Source: JAICLL01 sp035252155 (GTDB lineage: Bacteria > Planctomycetota > Planctomycetia > Pirellulales > JAICIG01). From it: a stretch of 24,716 nucleotides of DNA. The DNA is taken from the NCBI GenBank assembly GCA_035252155.1, contig DATFDL010000487.1, positions 1 to 24,716 of the forward strand, in the 5' to 3' direction. The translations under genes and the position numbers were made by a program. The notes under the pieces are model-generated. The model did no database searches. It saw only the letters and a program-made list of their open reading frames with translations, and was not told where the DNA came from. Shown here piece by piece: positions 7,593 through 15,208 of this stretch. Within the stretch, counting starts at the first letter, position 1; the number at the start of each line of letters is the position of its first letter.

Positions 7593-8836
7593 GGCTCTCT
7601 TTGCACCGTTTCTGTCGAGTGACGCGCGGCCGCGGACGATCGCACGTGCCAGCGCGGTGGCGAGCCAACGCGCGCCGGCGCGGGCGCCGTCGGCCGCGCC
7701 CAATGAAAGACAAAATGTTCCAGATACCAGCGGACCGCGGATCCCAATCGCCGCCAGATCAGCTTTTGCAACGGCGGATACGAAAGCCGATTGAGCGCTC
7801 GTGCTGTGCGCGTGCGCCGCTTCAACGCGCGGCCGAGCCGGCTTCGCAACACACGCTTTCGATAGTCGCGGAAAGAATAATCGCCGCTCGCGAACGCATC
7901 GCGGATCGCTTCGGCGGCCAACTCGCCGTAGCCGAGCGCCAGACTGATGCCTTCGCCAAACACCGCGTCGACGCCGGCCGCGTCGCCCACCAGCAGCACG
8001 TGCGGCGCGGCGAAATTGCCGCGCGCGTCGAACAGTCGGATCGGATGTCCGTCGAGCCGATAGTCGGCCAGGCGGTAGCCGTGCGCCGACAGCCAGCGAG
8101 CGAGAATGGGGCGCAGCGACCCGCCCGTTTTGCCGCGCGGCAGGCAGCTATCGTAGACGCCCCAGTTTCGGGCCCGCTTTCCCTCGAAGAACATGGGAAA
8201 GCTCCAGGCGTAGCCCTGGATGCCCTCAGCCGTGCAGGCGAAATCGAAATAGGCCCCGTCGGCGGACAACTCGCTCGGCGTGCCGCGCGGCGCGTCGGGA
8301 GTAACGATCTCGACCACTCGCGCCACCGCTGTGGCGTGGGAATCGGCCGCCGCCAGCCGGCGAACGATACTGCCCGATCCATCGGCCCCGACGACTACGC
8401 GGGCGGTATAGCTGCCTCGATCCGTCTCGACTTCCACGCCGCCGTCGATGCGGCGCAAGCGGAGCACGCGTGTTTGTTCTTGTAGCTCAACGCCGCGCTG
8501 CCGTACCTCATCGGCCAACCAATGGTCGAAGTCAGCTCGTCGGACGACGCGGAATGTGTTTCCGTTGCTGAAGCGAATCGGCGAGCCGCGCCTGGCGTAA
8601 TTCAGATGCGCCCAATCGACCTCGACCGAAGGCACCTGCCGCGAGTCAAGACCCAAGTTGGCCAGGCAGATATCGACGTCGGGCACGCAACCGCCGCCGC
8701 ACAGTTTGTGGCGCGGGTGGCGATCGCGTTCGAGGACGAGGGTGCGTCGGGCGATCGCCGGATTGAGGCGGGCCAGGTGCAGCGCGGTTGATGCCCCGGC
8801 GGGGCCCGAGCCCACGATGATCACGTCATATCGCAC
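7589..8836 (-). CDS. FAD-dependent oxidoreductase, geranylgeranyl reductase family
   Basis: 415 residues. It has an N-terminal FAD-binding Rossmann motif GSGPAG at 10-14 preceded by DVIIV, and an acidic end to the second strand (VLERD). KLCGGG at 44-49 is typical of the geranylgeranyl-reductase group. A GADGSGS segment lies at 150-156, and a second FAD motif LLVGDAAG at 281-288 is followed by FGEGISLALGYG. Family members saturate prenyl chains or oxidise aromatic and other lipids, so the substrate cannot be fixed from sequence. Residues about 340-415 are basic and carry no recognised domain. This is the first gene of the run, and its stop overlaps the fusion-gene start by ATGA. The company of IspH and a terpene-synthase-like protein favours an isoprenoid substrate (inference). 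Confidence 0.87.
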   Translation of the reverse strand: MRYDVIIVGSGPAGASTALHLARLNPAIARRTLVLERDRHPRHKLCGGGCVPDVDICLANLGLDSRQVPSVEVDWAHLNYARRGSPIRFSNGNTFRVVRRADFDHWLADEVRQRGVELQEQTRVLRLRRIDGGVEVETDRGSYTARVVVGADGSGSIVRRLAAADSHATAVARVVEIVTPDAPRGTPSELSADGAYFDFACTAEGIQGYAWSFPMFFEGKRARNWGVYDSCLPRGKTGGSLRPILARWLSAHGYRLADYRLDGHPIRLFDARGNFAAPHVLLVGDAAGVDAVFGEGISLALGYGELAAEAIRDAFASGDYSFRDYRKRVLRSRLGRALKRRTRTARALNRLSYPPLQKLIWRRLGSAVRWYLEHFVFHWARPTAPAPARVGSPPRWHVRSSAAARHSTETVQREP

Positions 8837-9369
8837 TCGACGGCCTCCCGTAAGCTGTGCGCTCGCCCCGGCGCCAATCGTTGGCAGCCGCTCAACCGCC
8901 TATTCTCACCCGCCGCCCCGCTCCGATGCTATCAATCGTTTGGCTGCTGGCTCCGTCCCCCAAACGGACCATGCTCGCCCAAGTCGGACGGCGAAGACTC
9001 AACATCCTCCTCGGCTCGAATCGGCTCTGCTGGCTGATTCGCCTTCGCACGAGAGAGAACGACATTATGCCAAGGCGTCCGCGGCCGGCCTAGAATTTTT
9101 CGGCACATGTTTCACGATTCGCGAAGAAAATAGTCAACGATGTTCCGTTTGTGCGCATCGCACGGTATGAAGGGGTCGGAGGCCAGAGGTCAGAGGCCAG
9201 GGGAAGAGTCGGCGGTGAACGACTTCGAGCCGGACGGTACTCGGAGAAGAAAGGCATAAGCCGCATGGGCGCAACCGGTGGAACAACAATTATCTCCGGA
9301 CCCAAATCGAGGACCCTGATCTCTGGCCTCTGGCCTCCGACCTCTCTCCCACCCCCCGCTTGCGTTCCT
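8837..9369. other. divergent intergenic region between the isoprenoid operon and the GGDEF gene
   Basis: 533 bp between two outward-facing genes, so it should hold both promoters. I see no confident -35/-10 pair or operator. The only clear structure is the long-range inverted repeat at 9174-9342. Short open frames here have poor codon character and no ribosome-binding sites. Confidence 0.5.
9174..9342. repeat. 16-bp perfect inverted repeat with 137-bp spacer
   Basis: GGTCGGAGGCCAGAGG at 9174-9189 is exactly complementary in reverse to 9327-9342. Further GGCCAGAG and CTCTGGCC copies flank each arm. The right arm ends 27 bp before the ATG at 9370. This argues that the sequence upstream of 9370 is untranslated rather than coding. 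Confidence 0.75.
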
Positions 9370-10911
9370 ATGGTCCGTGGCGTATGTACCTATGTCGGCG
9401 AGGGTGGCGCAAAGAGTCTGCCCTTGTTGGAATTGCGCTGGTTTCGAGGAGTGGCCGCATTGGGCGCCGCCATCAGTTCACTCACGATCTTGATTTTCGT
9501 CTTTGCCGCGCTGGCGTCGTTGGCGCTCGGGTCGATGCTTGGTTGGCACATTCGCGGCTATCGCGATGCGGCCGAGTCGCCTCCGCCCAGCCCCTCGCCG
9601 GTCGCACCTGCTCGCGCCCCGGCGGCCACGGCCGCCCCCGCGCCGGTTACAAACGCCGCGCCGGCAAACGTGGCGTCTGCGCCTCCGCCCGCACCGCCCT
9701 CAGGGCTTGAGCCGGCGAAGGTCCGTGAATTGCTCGAACGCATTCATCAATTGGCCGACAGCGCGGCCGCGGGCGTCGGCGAACATACCAGCCGGGTCGA
9801 GCAGATCAGCCAAGAGTTGGCCTCGCTCTCGGCCGACGGGGCGCCTTTGGAAGAGGCGATTCTCAGCGCCGCGGCTCGCCTGATCGACGCCAACGAACAT
9901 TTGGAGGAGGAGCTCGCGACCGCCAAAAACCAGCTCGACGAGCACGCCAAGCAAATCGAGTCACACATGGCCGAGGCCCGCACCGACGGGCTGGTGGGCG
10001 TCGCCAATCGACGCGCCTTCGACGAAGAGCTCGAACGGCAGTGCAAGGCGCTGAAGAACAACGGCTTGCCTTTTTACCTGGTGCTGCTCGACGTCGACCA
10101 CTTCAAAAAGTTCAACGACCGGCACGGGCATCAGGCCGGCGACGAGGTGCTCAAGGGCGTCGGTCGCATCCTCACAGAGACGGTGCGCGAGCAGGACTTC
10201 GTGGCCCGCTATGGCGGCGAGGAGTTCGCGGTCATCGTGCCCGAAACCACGACGCGCGACGCCAAGGCCACGGCCGAACAGATTCGCTCGGCGGTCGAGT
10301 CGGGCCGCTTCGACTACAAGGGCCAGCAACTGCAGGTGACGGCCAGCCTGGGCATGGCCGGGGCGAGCGTGGGCCAAGAACCCAAGTCGCTCATTCAACG
10401 GGCCGACGAAGCCTTGTACGCGGCGAAAAAGAACGGCCGCAACCGGGCCTACTTTTTCAACGGCCAGTCGTGCGAGGCGATCGACCCGGCCTGGTTCGAG
10501 GCCAACGCCGACGTGGTGCAAGCCGTGCAGCGCGAGCTCGACGAGGCCAACAGCGCGAACGCCTCGAATCGCCGCAACCATGCGCGGCGGCCCTTTCCCA
10601 CGCACCAATATGTCGCTCCCTTCCTCGACAACAAGCTGCCGGCGCTGACCGAGTTTTACCAGGTGCAGTGCCACGATATTTCGCCGACCGGTTTTTCGTA
10701 CATGCTTGCCAAGCCCGCCGAGCACCAGTCGATCGTGGTCGCCCTGGGTTCTCCGCCGAACGTCACCTATCTGACGGCGCGGGTGATGCACTCAACGATG
10801 ACGCATTCCGGCAACAAGCCCATGTTCTTGATCGGCTGCCGTTTCACCGGCCGCATCGAACCGCAGGGCGAGTATCTCGAGTTGACCGAGTCGGCCAAGA
10901 CCACGGGCTGA
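9370..10911 (+). CDS. membrane-anchored diguanylate cyclase (GGDEF) with C-terminal PilZ domain
   Basis: 513 residues from ATG 9370. The frame stays open to 9151, but that stretch reads as the translation of palindromic DNA. ATG 9265 is the main alternative, and no start has a strong ribosome-binding site. One hydrophobic segment at about 28-60 anchors the protein. A Pro/Ala linker (70-120) and a helical, probably coiled-coil region (125-205) lead to the GGDEF domain. Its active site is GGEEF at 282-286, with an inhibitory RxxD site (R273-E-Q-D276) five residues upstream, so the enzyme looks active and product-inhibited. At the C-terminus an arginine-rich segment (NRRNHARRPF) and DISPTG (436-441) fit a PilZ domain. 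One protein would thus both make and bind cyclic di-GMP. It is divergent from the isoprenoid run, and a link to it is unproven. Confidence 0.88.
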   Translation: MVRGVCTYVGEGGAKSLPLLELRWFRGVAALGAAISSLTILIFVFAALASLALGSMLGWHIRGYRDAAESPPPSPSPVAPARAPAATAAPAPVTNAAPANVASAPPPAPPSGLEPAKVRELLERIHQLADSAAAGVGEHTSRVEQISQELASLSADGAPLEEAILSAAARLIDANEHLEEELATAKNQLDEHAKQIESHMAEARTDGLVGVANRRAFDEELERQCKALKNNGLPFYLVLLDVDHFKKFNDRHGHQAGDEVLKGVGRILTETVREQDFVARYGGEEFAVIVPETTTRDAKATAEQIRSAVESGRFDYKGQQLQVTASLGMAGASVGQEPKSLIQRADEALYAAKKNGRNRAYFFNGQSCEAIDPAWFEANADVVQAVQRELDEANSANASNRRNHARRPFPTHQYVAPFLDNKLPALTEFYQVQCHDISPTGFSYMLAKPAEHQSIVVALGSPPNVTYLTARVMHSTMTHSGNKPMFLIGCRFTGRIEPQGEYLELTESAKTTG

Positions 10912-11025
10912 CGAATTGGCCATCGACATCGTTGCCTCTCGCCCCGCCACGATCCGAGCTTGTCTCGGTCGGGCGATGATTGGACGCTAGACCGCACGTC
11001 TCGCCAAAACGCCTTTCGTTTTCCG

Positions 11026-11054
11026 CACGGACCGCCGCGAAGCGGCGGGCCGTG
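11026..11054. repeat. strong hairpin between convergent genes, possible terminator
   Basis: CCGCCGC at 11032-11038 pairs with GCGGCGG at 11042-11048 around a GAA loop. The stem is extended by CACGG (11026-11030) and CCGTG (11050-11054) across one mismatch. It lies between the stops of the GGDEF gene and the small Cys protein gene. No T-run follows on either strand, so intrinsic termination is only a possibility. Confidence 0.5.
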
Positions 11055-11060
11055 ACACCT

Positions 11061-11312
11061 TCAAGGATCACAGAATGGGCAGGTGTCGGTGACGCCAGTT
11101 AGCTCCGCTCGATCGTCCGAACAAAGCTTGGCATAATTCGTCCAGATTCTGCCTCGCGGCGGGCGGGCGCCATTCGCCCCGATCTTCGAGCAACTAGCTC
11201 GGTGCAGTTTCCGGTCGGAAGGTTGGTTCACCTGAAGCACGAAGCCATTCGGATGGTCTTCCAGCCATTGCAAATACGACTCATGAGCGTCAGGCCCAAA
11301 GAATTCTTCCAT
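11061..11312 (-). CDS. small four-cysteine protein, unknown function
   Basis: 83 residues from ATG 11312, which has GAGGTC about 7 nt upstream; a longer frame to 11417 lacks such support. The N-terminus carries SYLQWLEDHPNGFVL (12-26). Then come H37 and C41 in LHRASC, C64 in YAKLCSDD and a C-terminal CPFC (C78, C81). The four cysteines plus a histidine suggest a small zinc-binding fold. Proteins with a YLxWLxxHPxGFVLN start and a C-terminal CxxC occur widely as hypothetical proteins; I know no function for them. It lies 104 bp downstream of the DUF5655 fragment on the same strand. The pair may be what remains of an accessory cassette, but nothing proves that. Confidence 0.68.
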   Translation of the reverse strand: MEEFFGPDAHESYLQWLEDHPNGFVLQVNQPSDRKLHRASCSKIGANGARPPRGRIWTNYAKLCSDDRAELTGVTDTCPFCDP

Positions 11313-11416
11313 CGATTGACCTCGCGGTTTTGTTTCGACCGAACGGTGCCGAACAATGCTCCCGCTACGATACGCGTAATGGCAAAGCGAATCGCCGAAA
11401 CAACTACCGTCGGTCA

Positions 11417-11881
11417 TTACGATCCCTGGTAGCTCCTTTCCAGGAGCGGCTTGGACTTTTCCAGATCTTCGATCCTACGGAGCGTGATCTCCAAGTCGCC
11501 TGTTCCCCAATGGCCGATTGCTCGCACGTCGCGCGTGAAGCCATTTTCAAGAGTGATTGTGTCAGGGTCAACTTTGACATATGCGACCAGCCGGTCTTGG
11601 TTTGCCTGCACCTCCACGGACGCGAAATTCTTGATGCGCTTTAAGGCAATGTACAATTTGAGCGTCTTTACCTGAACGTCGTCACCGAACCCAACGAGGG
11701 TCGCCTTGAGCGCCTCATATAGGTCGGTAAGTTGTGGGCTGGCATGGGCGAGTTGTTCAGAGACGGTTTTGTCTTTGTACTTTGCCTTTTGCTTTCCTGC
11801 ACCGTCAATGGGTTCGCCTCCGTCAGCCGCTTCGACCGCGTTGACGAGCTGGAAGAGCAACAGGCCATAGCCGAAGCGCAC
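11417..11881 (-). CDS. DUF5655-domain protein, probably a 5'-truncated remnant
   Basis: 154 residues if GTG 11881 is used, though no clear ribosome-binding site precedes it. Residues about 40-154 match DUF5655: LTDLYEALKATLVGFGDDV, VKTLKLYIALKRIKNFASVE and the hallmark IGHWGTGDLEITL. In full-length relatives this domain follows a roughly 170-residue nuclease-like N-terminal part that ends in N-R-N-I-E-L-x-R-Y. Here the same reading frame upstream of the GTG reads INRNIELLRY and then hits the TAG at 11912-11914, so the N-terminal part is missing. That TAG is also the stop of the neighbouring gene in the same frame. It is best read as a pseudogene fragment, although expression from GTG 11881 cannot be excluded. 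Confidence 0.75.
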   Translation of the reverse strand: MRFGYGLLLFQLVNAVEAADGGEPIDGAGKQKAKYKDKTVSEQLAHASPQLTDLYEALKATLVGFGDDVQVKTLKLYIALKRIKNFASVEVQANQDRLVAYVKVDPDTITLENGFTRDVRAIGHWGTGDLEITLRRIEDLEKSKPLLERSYQGS

Positions 11882-11911
11882 GTATCGCAGCAGCTCAATG
11901 TTGCGGTTGAT

Positions 11912-12907
11912 CTAGTCTCCCGCGCCGCCGCTGCCGCTGCCGCTGCCGCCGCCGGCACCCGCGCCGAGTTTGCGAACACCCGCGCCAGCCTTGCCGTACT
12001 GGCCGCCGACGGCTGACTCGAGCCGCGAAGGAGCGCCCATGCCGGGCGCCTCGGGGCCAATCAGGGCGGGCTCGGCGCCGCCGCTGATCAGGCTACTCAA
12101 ACGTTCGCCGGTCTGGCCGCCGACCGAGCCGAATGGCCCAAAGCCGTAGCCATAGGCGCCGCCGCCGCCCGAGCGGCTGCCATAGCCATAGGGATTGTCG
12201 AAGCCGTAACCGCCATAGCCATAGCCGCTGCCATAGCCGAACTTGATGCCGAACGGCGAGCCGCTGCTGAACCAGGCGCCGCTGCCTTTCATCGTGCGAC
12301 CAATCGGACTGGGCCGCCGCACCTGGCGACTAGGAATGCCGCCGTATTCAAATATTTCGGCGGCCGTCGCTTCAGCGGTGATTTCGGCGGTCCCCATTTC
12401 GACGCCGCCTTGTTCGGCGGTACGCAGCGCGCCCGCCCCGGTTTGAAAACCGCGGTAGGCGTTGAACCAGGTGCTGAAGTCTTGGCCGGCTGCCCCACCG
12501 ATCGGCGATGCCCCCACGCGACCACCTGGGCCCAAGGGAAGCTGCCCGAGCGGCGCCTCGACGGCGCCTGGCCCGCCCTGGGCTCCGCCTGCTCCGCCGA
12601 TGCCGCGTGGCGCAGTCAGCCCTTGCTCACGGCCGGTATATGCGGTCCAACGGCTGCCGTTCCAATACGACCAGCGATTGTCGGCCCCCCAGTACCACCA
12701 GCGGCCGTTTTCGTTGCGATATCGCCAGTTGTTCTCGCGGCGGCCGCGCGGGGCCGCTTGGCCGCGGCGACTGCTCATCGCGGCGGGTTCCGTTTCGCTT
12801 GCCACTTCCTCATAACTGGTTCGGGCCGCCTTGTCGTCCTCACCTGCCAAGCAGAGAGTCGGTCCCAAAAACATGCCCAAGGCCAGCACGCGAAGATTCT
12901 TTTTCAT
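11912..12907 (-). CDS. secreted Gly/Tyr-rich protein with W-rich motif
   Basis: 331 residues with a clear signal peptide: MKKN, a hydrophobic core, and a likely cleavage site after LCLA at about residue 21. The mature part has an Arg-rich stretch (47-58) and a tryptophan/tyrosine-rich motif at 60-90 (NNWRYR, GRWWYWG, RWSYWNG). A low-complexity Gly/Ala/Pro region follows. A glycine-tyrosine tract at 221-262 is built of GYGSGYGYGGYG-like units, and the tail is Gly/Ser-rich. It is probably an exported structural or envelope protein; no enzymatic motif is present. The start has GAAAGA upstream. The stop TAG is immediately followed, in frame, by the DUF5655 fragment, so the present C-terminus may mark a recombination junction. 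Confidence 0.8.
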   Translation of the reverse strand: MKKNLRVLALGMFLGPTLCLAGEDDKAARTSYEEVASETEPAAMSSRRGQAAPRGRRENNWRYRNENGRWWYWGADNRWSYWNGSRWTAYTGREQGLTAPRGIGGAGGAQGGPGAVEAPLGQLPLGPGGRVGASPIGGAAGQDFSTWFNAYRGFQTGAGALRTAEQGGVEMGTAEITAEATAAEIFEYGGIPSRQVRRPSPIGRTMKGSGAWFSSGSPFGIKFGYGSGYGYGGYGFDNPYGYGSRSGGGGAYGYGFGPFGSVGGQTGERLSSLISGGAEPALIGPEAPGMGAPSRLESAVGGQYGKAGAGVRKLGAGAGGGSGSGSGGAGD

Positions 12908-13103
12908 GGCGATTCTTTCGATAGGACCGTCAGCGTCTATCCATCAGCATCGGTCGATCGCTATCGGCGATTATAGCAGAATCGACAAAGATCAACGGCA
13001 CCGGGAGGCCAGTTGGCGGACTGGGAGCTGTGGGAGAAGTTTGCTCGCGCGATGGCGTGTATGCGGGTTTCGGCATCCAAAGCCGGTATTTGCGGAACCG
13101 GAC

Positions 13104-13179
13104 ATGTGGCACAGCCGCCCCCGGCTGTGCGTGGTCGCCGAAGGCGACCGCGAGACAGCCGAGGGCGGCTGTCCCACAT
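13104..13179. repeat. triple-hairpin palindromic intergenic element
   Basis: Outer arms ATGTGG (13104-13109) and CCACAT (13174-13179) enclose three stem-loops. GCACAGCCG pairs with CGGCTGTGC (13109-13117 with 13122-13130). GGTCGCC pairs with GGCGACC (13133-13139 with 13143-13149, GAA loop). GACAGCC pairs with GGCTGTC (13154-13160 with 13167-13173). It lies in the 314-bp gap 12908-13221, where no gene is otherwise seen. Confidence 0.8.
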
Positions 13180-13221
13180 TGCCGTATTCACGCGCGCATG
13201 AATTGCCCGGCAAGCCTGCGC

Positions 13222-13827
13222 TTATCGCGAGCTCGCCACGGCGGGCGTCACCCCGTTCCAGGGGGGCGCGTCGCTGGCGGTGGCCTCGCCGGGAGCATCC
13301 GGCTGACGGGCAACTCGCTCGGGCCGACGATTAGAAGCCACCGCCCGCGACGCGCGGTTCCTGCGCCGCGCCAAAAGACCCTTGCGCGGCTGGGTGACCT
13401 CTTGGCCCTTGATGAACTGGCGATATTTCACGCGCTCGTCTTGGTCGTAGCTGACCACCACTTGCACGTCGGTGCCGTCGGCCCAGATTTCGGCGGGAAT
13501 TCCGACCACCTCCCACAACCCGCCGGTGGCGACGTCGGCCGCTCCGTGCATGAAGGCGCGGCCCATTTTCGCGCCCTTGGTGTAGCCCTGCTTGAACGAA
13601 AAGACGTCTTCCATCGTGCCGTCGGGCCGCGGCCGAGTCCAGGTGGGCGGCCCCAGCTCAGCGATGACGTGCGTCCGCGGCGTGCCTTCGTGCAAGACGC
13701 CCAGGTTTTTTTTGCCGGGCTGTCGGGCGGCCTTCACCGCGGCGCACCCCGAGCCTCCGAACAGCATGCCCGTGGCAAGGGCGAGAGCTGCGATCGCGCA
13801 CCACGATCGATAAGCTAGCCACGGCAC
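13222..13827 (-). CDS. BamE/SmpA-like outer lipoprotein of unknown role
   Basis: 201 residues from GTG 13827, chosen because AGGAGG lies 7 nt upstream and a lipoprotein signal follows at once. The signal has a hydrophobic core at 10-24 and a lipobox ending at C28 (GGSGC). The frame upstream to 14097 runs through palindromic DNA and is not credible. Residues 42-62 (NLGVLHEGTPRTHVIAELG) have the G-x-x-x-x-x-V-x-x-x-L-G pattern of BamE/SmpA-type domains, and a beta-strand segment VQVVVSYDQD follows at 121-130. After about residue 140 the tail is Arg/Ala/Pro-rich and disordered. A place in an outer-membrane complex is possible but not shown. The nearest gene upstream on the same strand is the Ser/Thr kinase, 256 bp away. 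Confidence 0.72.
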   Translation of the reverse strand: MPWLAYRSWCAIAALALATGMLFGGSGCAAVKAARQPGKKNLGVLHEGTPRTHVIAELGPPTWTRPRPDGTMEDVFSFKQGYTKGAKMGRAFMHGAADVATGGLWEVVGIPAEIWADGTDVQVVVSYDQDERVKYRQFIKGQEVTQPRKGLLARRRNRASRAVASNRRPERVARQPDAPGEATASDAPPWNGVTPAVASSR

Positions 13828-13834
13828 GAGGCGA

Positions 13835-13840
13835 TCCTCC
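13835..13840 (-). promoter_or_regulatory. ribosome-binding site that fixes the lipoprotein GTG start
   Basis: On the minus strand this reads AGGAGG, spaced 7 nt from the GTG at 13827. It is one of the strongest Shine-Dalgarno sequences in the window and decides the start of the lipoprotein gene. Confidence 0.75.
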
Positions 13841-13987
13841 TGGCAGAGTCCTGGAAATGGCCGCGAACTATATCCGCTAGGGGTACTATCGGTCAATGGC
13901 CGACGCGTAGGCCAGCCTTTCCAGGCTGACGGGGCAACACAGGTAAGAATCAACAAGAGAAACCAGGGCGAGAAGAGAACTCGGGAA

Positions 13988-14083
13988 GTAGGGTGGGGCG
14001 AGCTTGCAAGTCCCACCGCCGAGGTCGTTTGCCTAGAAAGCCGTATTTGCGCCGATGGTGGGACTCGTTTCACTCGTCCCACC
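13988..14083. repeat. palindromic GTGGGAC/GTCCCAC element downstream of the Ser/Thr kinase
   Basis: GGTGGGAC (14057-14064) pairs with GTCCCACC (14076-14083). The outer arm GTAGGGTGGG (13988-13997) is complementary to CCCACCTTAC (14078-14087), which runs through the kinase stop. A further GTGGGGCG...GTCCCAC pair lies at about 13992-14016. The element starts directly at the kinase stop codon and could end its transcript. Confidence 0.7.
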
Positions 14084-15034
14084 TTACGCCAATTCACGGA
14101 TGCGACCCGCTGAAGTGATCATGTCAGGCTGGCAAGTCGGAGGCTCCCCGCCACGAAGCCTAAATGTCTCGATCTCGAGAGGCACCAGCCGCTCGATTAG
14201 TTCCCGTGGTGTCTGCGGCCGCCGCAAAGGCTGTTTCGCTAACATTGAATGAACTAGTGCCGTCACGTTCACCGGCAGGTCCGCACGTAGTACTCTTAGA
14301 TCGGGCGGTCCCTGCTGTCGATGCTGCTGGACCAGTTCGGTTAAATCCTGCGCGAGAAACGGCGGCCGGCCGCACAGTAGCTCGTGTAGCGTCGCTCCCA
14401 GACTGTAGATGTCGCTACGGATGTCAGGGCGCAATCCAGACGTGATTGTTTCCGGGGCGATGTACTGCAGGGTGCCCGCCACGCAACGATCGGCCGGCGA
14501 TGTTGGGTCGGCTGGCTGGCGTGCGAAGCCAAGATCGACGAGTGTGGCGTGCCCTCGCGGCGAAAGCATGATATTGCTCGGCTTGACGTCGGCGTGCATC
14601 CAACCGCCCGAGTGCAATGCGTCGAGAGCTTCGGCCACCTGGCGAACGATCCAAAGTGCCGCGGGCAACGTCGGCCGTCGGCCTGCGGAAATAAGGCGCG
14701 ATAGCGGCGCGCCATCGAGCCACGGCATGACGACAAAATACGGAGCCGCGCCGACGTGGGACGCAAGGATGGGAATCAAATGCGGGTGCGAAAGCCGGCG
14801 GCCGACGATTGCCTCGCGACGCATCACTTCGATGGCGGCCGCGTCGTCGTTCCATTGGTCCGCTAGGATTTTGACGGCGTACGCGGCGGTACGGTTGGGG
14901 CCGCTGGCCGGCCGGGCACGGTAGACCCGGCATAACCGTCCTTGGCCCATACTTTCGAGCAGCTCCCACGCGCCGAGTTGAATCGGGCGGGACGTGCGGG
15001 CGAGAGCGTTGGCGCTGGCGGTTTTGAGCGACAT
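14084..15034 (-). CDS. soluble Hanks-type Ser/Thr protein kinase
   Basis: 316 residues, almost entirely kinase domain. Visible elements are the glycine loop MGQGRLCRVY (29-38), K55 in AVKIL, E74 in RREA, the catalytic loop HADVKPSN with D149 and N154, the metal-binding DLG with D167 (usual DFG replaced by DLG), and the APE motif at 193-195. It has HAD where most kinases have HRD, so the arginine that couples activation-loop phosphorylation is missing. Activity may therefore not need that step. There is no transmembrane or extracellular sensor part, unlike PknB-type kinases. It is divergently arranged from the sugar transporter, with 174 bp between the starts. A regulatory link is possible but not shown. 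Confidence 0.9.
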   Translation of the reverse strand: MSLKTASANALARTSRPIQLGAWELLESMGQGRLCRVYRARPASGPNRTAAYAVKILADQWNDDAAAIEVMRREAIVGRRLSHPHLIPILASHVGAAPYFVVMPWLDGAPLSRLISAGRRPTLPAALWIVRQVAEALDALHSGGWMHADVKPSNIMLSPRGHATLVDLGFARQPADPTSPADRCVAGTLQYIAPETITSGLRPDIRSDIYSLGATLHELLCGRPPFLAQDLTELVQQHRQQGPPDLRVLRADLPVNVTALVHSMLAKQPLRRPQTPRELIERLVPLEIETFRLRGGEPPTCQPDMITSAGRIRELA

Positions 15035-15208
15035 TCGAGGGACAAGCGAACAGGACGAGTCCTATCGTTTGCTTCGGTCCGCCCCGAATGACAAGTTGAA
15101 TTTTAGACCGCTACTTGATGCCCTGTCTGGCTGCTTTTACAATCCAAAACGCTTTCGATGCCATTCCCTAGCGGTTCAACATCCTCACCTCTGCACGTGG
15201 CGAACTTC

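Noticed and set aside
7593..7703. A longer N-terminus for the DXS/terpene-synthase fusion, starting at 7703.
   Set aside because: ATG 7592 overlaps the upstream stop as ATGA and has a ribosome-binding site. The extra 37 residues are the out-of-frame image of the reductase gene.
9151..9369. Coding extension of the GGDEF protein to 9151.
   Set aside because: The sequence is the translation of an inverted repeat and low-complexity DNA, with no family similarity and no ribosome-binding site.
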